Of a stretch of 53,887 nucleotides of DNA, positions 51,446 through 53,887 are shown piece after piece. This stretch comes from HGM11416 sp045596285 (GTDB lineage: Bacteria > Bacillota > Clostridia > Christensenellales > Borkfalkiaceae). Both the position numbers and the translations under genes were made by a program. Position 1 is the first letter of the stretch. Every line of letters starts with the position of its first letter. A model generated the notes under the pieces. That model worked only from the letters and a program-made list of their open reading frames with translations, was not told the DNA's origin and did not search any database. The stretch lies in contig JAZOCA010000107.1 of NCBI GenBank assembly GCA_045596285.1, positions 1 through 53,887 on the forward strand. Direction: 5' to 3'.

Positions 51446-53509
51446 ATGATAGAACTTTCTGGCATAGTTGCGACAGATGAAATTAATCGTTATAATCACA
51501 AAATAGAATTTAAGGCGTTTTACAACAACTACGTAAAACAATGGAATGAGTATATTCCTTCTTTTGCGAACCATGACCACACAAAACCAATAGGATGTAC
51601 CCGCTTAGAGGGATTCTGTATAAAACCAGGAACAGTATACATGATGAATTCATTTATTATTGGTGAAAGTGATGAGGAAGAGAAAAAAATTAATAATTAT
51701 TGTCTTCCATCCTTTTACCATAAACAAATTGAAGAACACAATGATTTATTTAAACTTCTTAAAGAGAAACTTGGAAAACATTTAACCGATAAACATAAAA
51801 TCATATATAATGGAGGAGCATACATTTATGATAAAGATATTGTAAAAAGGATGTTTCCAAAATTGTATTTGGAAACTAATGATGGACTTATCGAATTAAA
51901 TAAACTTAAGCCTATTGCGCCTGGAATATATAAAATTGATGATTTTATAATTTGTGCACATCAATATTTTAGAAGAGGCTTGTCTAGATTAAACACGTTG
52001 AATGAGCCCTTTTTAGAAAAATTACAATCATTAAATAGTAGCAAGTCTAAAATACAAATTGCTTTAGATTTTGATTTTGTTGGATTGGCAAATTCCTATG
52101 TAAGAACATTTGAATATCAATATTGGTGGGGACCATACTTTTCTGATGATTTAACTAAGATACCACGCGGAGTATCAATTTATAAAAATGAACATTATAA
52201 TTCTTTACTATCTCCGTTTAAACAAACGGAGTTTAGATGGTACGAACAAGATGATAAACATACTTTTGAATGTGAAGAATTAATAGAAACGCCTAACGTA
52301 AAAGAAGGTGATGAAGAATTATATGGTTGTAGATTTGTTCATAGCATGGTTGATGAAAAAACAAATATGCCAATTCATTTAGATGGAGCAATCCGAGCCT
52401 ATACCCTAGAAAAAATGTGTGAACGGCTAGAAACAACACTTGATAAAACAGCACGCGATACTATATATACAAAAATTTGGAGAATAGACAACTTACTCTC
52501 GGTTAAAAAATGGAAAGAATTAATAACACATTATTATAGAGATAACATGCTCATTGGGGAATATTTTGGAGGCAAAGACTCAATATTAAAAACTCCATCT
52601 AGTGAAGATAAGGAAGTTAAAAAGAAAGAAAAGAACTTACGAACTTATATTCCTTTTAAATTTCCTCAAGAAGAATTTTTGTCTTTCGGAATATCTTTTC
52701 AAGAAAAACAACTACCTAAAAAACATAGCGATATACAAATAATTCCATTGCAAAGTATTATTATTAATAATGATGAACACCCAACAGTTGATTACATGTC
52801 TATACCTTTATTAAAACTACTGAAGAAAGAAAGAATAAGTTTAGATATTCGACATGTTGCTTATATCTCTTGTGATGACAATGTTCATAATTTTCCACAT
52901 TTTCTTTGCAAAAACGTTAAATTCGCTCAAAAAGTTTTTGAAAAATTTAAGCATTTTATTTCTTCTTGGAATAATGAATTCAATGAAATGATTTCATTTA
53001 CAATAGAATATCCTGATACAAATAAAAATATTTGTATTTCATTCATGGGAAAGAAATCAAGTTTTATACAGTACTTTAATTCAAAAAACTTTGAACCGTT
53101 GCCTTCAAAACAAGAAAATCTTTATGAGTGGAGCAACAATCTATATAATTTTATTACAACTTCTTATAAGAAAGATAGCGACATTGATCCTATTGAAATA
53201 TTTAGAAATGGTGATTTGATTTATTATAGAAGGATGATTGATAACAAAAGGATAGGCACATACAAAACTGATTCAAAAGGTGTTTCCGTAGAAATTTTAC
53301 TAACTAAGGAAGAAATGGAAATCGTTAAATCAGAAAATATAGGTTTTGCATCAGTCAATTGGTATAAGGAAATAAAATGTAATAAATGTGATTCAAATTA
53401 TTTGGATTGTAATTGTGTATTATACGATGATAAAGATGTTAGCTACACAATTACAAACCTTAAAATATTGGGTTGCGTATGGTATCCATTAGACAAAAAA
53501 AGAGAATAG
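51446..53509 (+). CDS. unrecognised 687-aa protein with prohead-protease-like N-terminus
   Basis: A 687-residue cytosolic protein, probably the effector of the retron-like operon. Residues about 5-80 (GIVATDEINRYNHKIEF, SFANHDHTKPIG, TVYMMNSFII) resemble the start of HK97-type prohead proteases, including the NHD...PIG segment with the catalytic-type His. The middle (about 200-390) has DFDFVGLANSYVRTF and CRFVHSMVDEKTNMPIHLDGAIRAY, which I cannot assign. The C-terminus has a Cys cluster CNKCDSNYLDCNC, a possible metal site. Start ATG 51446 with AAAGGAG. The protease link is pattern-based and tentative. Confidence 0.7.
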   Translation: MIELSGIVATDEINRYNHKIEFKAFYNNYVKQWNEYIPSFANHDHTKPIGCTRLEGFCIKPGTVYMMNSFIIGESDEEEKKINNYCLPSFYHKQIEEHNDLFKLLKEKLGKHLTDKHKIIYNGGAYIYDKDIVKRMFPKLYLETNDGLIELNKLKPIAPGIYKIDDFIICAHQYFRRGLSRLNTLNEPFLEKLQSLNSSKSKIQIALDFDFVGLANSYVRTFEYQYWWGPYFSDDLTKIPRGVSIYKNEHYNSLLSPFKQTEFRWYEQDDKHTFECEELIETPNVKEGDEELYGCRFVHSMVDEKTNMPIHLDGAIRAYTLEKMCERLETTLDKTARDTIYTKIWRIDNLLSVKKWKELITHYYRDNMLIGEYFGGKDSILKTPSSEDKEVKKKEKNLRTYIPFKFPQEEFLSFGISFQEKQLPKKHSDIQIIPLQSIIINNDEHPTVDYMSIPLLKLLKKERISLDIRHVAYISCDDNVHNFPHFLCKNVKFAQKVFEKFKHFISSWNNEFNEMISFTIEYPDTNKNICISFMGKKSSFIQYFNSKNFEPLPSKQENLYEWSNNLYNFITTSYKKDSDIDPIEIFRNGDLIYYRRMIDNKRIGTYKTDSKGVSVEILLTKEEMEIVKSENIGFASVNWYKEIKCNKCDSNYLDCNCVLYDDKDVSYTITNLKILGCVWYPLDKKRE

Positions 53510-53551
53510 CAAGCTAAAACTCAATTAAGAGTTCAATGAGTGACGCACATA

Positions 53552-53709
53552 CTCCGCCAAGTGAGAATCTGGTGAACCTCAAGGTGGTTGTGCAGATTCT
53601 TTTTTATACAATATATTGTGATTTGATGAAAAATCGCAATTCTTCAAATAATTAAGAAATCTAGTTTTTGTATTTGCTAAATTAGTAAAATTACATTTAT
53701 ATTAATTGT
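53552..53709 (+). repeat. right direct repeat with terminator
   Basis: Begins CTCCGCCAA and matches 49072-49231 at roughly 85 percent by eye. It contains a terminator, AGAATCTG / CAGATTCT with T-run (53565-53602), which now ends the 687-aa gene. Together with the left repeat it delimits about 4.5 kb of cargo. Its right end overlaps the last codons of the recombinase. Confidence 0.8.
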
Positions 53710-53887
53710 GTTTGTAGGTTTAGCATAATTAAGATAACCAATGTTAACATTGAAAGTTTCGCTAAAAAATGAAAAGGCCTGATGATCTTCTTCATCAGGT
53801 CTTTTTCTATTCTCAATGTAGTTGTAATAAATTTCTATTTTATCATCAAATAGAATTATTTTTTTTATTAAAGTTTTAATGAGTAAT
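53677..53887 (-). CDS. probable serine recombinase, C-terminal fragment (gene continues beyond window)
   Basis: An open minus-strand frame from the window edge to a TAG stop at 53677-53679, 69 residues visible. LIKKIILFDDKIEIYYNYIEN followed by RPDEEDHQAFSF fits the C-terminal end of Firmicute resolvase-family recombinases, in which a [FY]-[DE]-[DN]-[KR]-IEI strand is followed by a polar tail. A recombinase at this edge of a tRNA-bounded segment makes sense for mobility. The call rests on a short piece. Confidence 0.55.
   Translation of the reverse strand, partial: LLIKTLIKKIILFDDKIEIYYNYIENRKRPDEEDHQAFSFFSETFNVNIGYLNYAKPTNTININVILLI

Noticed and set aside
53770..53805. Strong inverted repeat (GGCCTGATG / CATCAGGTC with T5) as a terminator
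   Set aside because: It lies within the recombinase reading frame (RPDEEDHQ region), so it is probably coincidental or only secondary; not annotated as a terminator.

Overview
The window looks like chromosomal DNA of a low-GC Gram-positive anaerobe. Support comes from AGGAGG-type ribosome sites, -35/-10 promoters with 16-17 bp spacers, many lipoprotein signal peptides ending in Cys, DegV, QueT, DUF1540 and a Gram-positive style polysaccharide locus. Uncultured gut Clostridia are a reasonable guess; no 16S or other firm taxonomic marker is present.

Layout. (1) 1-3557: a defence cluster with a 5'-truncated McrB, McrC, a small membrane protein and an Abi-alpha-like protein. (2) 4045-7731: a large lipoprotein with a 30-residue Cys/His tandem repeat and C-terminal BspA-like leucine-rich repeats. 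(3) 7818-11084: a run of small genes of unknown function, one of them DUF1963. (4) 11134-18714: nicotinamidase-like hydrolase, glyA, M6-like protease lipoprotein, membrane M28 peptidase, GH3 and a HAD phosphatase. (5) 19210-40181: a polysaccharide-utilisation locus with GH43, LacI-type regulator, SGNH/CBM9-like lipoprotein, sugar-binding protein plus two permeases, GH43 lipoprotein, GH2, GH31 and a second SGNH lipoprotein. No ABC ATPase is encoded, so a shared MsmX-type ATPase is presumed. (6) 40363-48920: DUF4097 lipoprotein, HAD-IIIA phosphatase, flippase-like membrane protein, rplI, DUF1540, DegV, XRE membrane regulator, an acyltransferase, and queT behind a preQ1-I riboswitch. (7) 48989-53887: tRNA-Ser(GGA), then an inserted segment bounded by about 160-bp direct repeats carrying a retron-like operon, and the C-terminus of a probable serine recombinase at the right edge.

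The most interesting system is the tRNA-Ser cargo. It comprises a promoter overlapped by a near-perfect CIRCE (HrcA) operator, a roughly 250-nt structured leader (candidate msr-msd), a 79-aa protein, a retron-class reverse transcriptase (NAxxH, YADD and ITG motifs), an overlapping 64-aa protein and an unrecognised 687-aa protein. The N-terminus of the 687-aa protein recalls phage prohead proteases.

A second unexplained signal is a dispersed intergenic element with core TAATCGNSYTATA. It occurs ten times between 11.0 and 48.3 kb, mostly as the conserved loop of terminator-like hairpins. The polysaccharide locus also contains shared promoter modules and repeated beta-sandwich domains that have no name I recognise.
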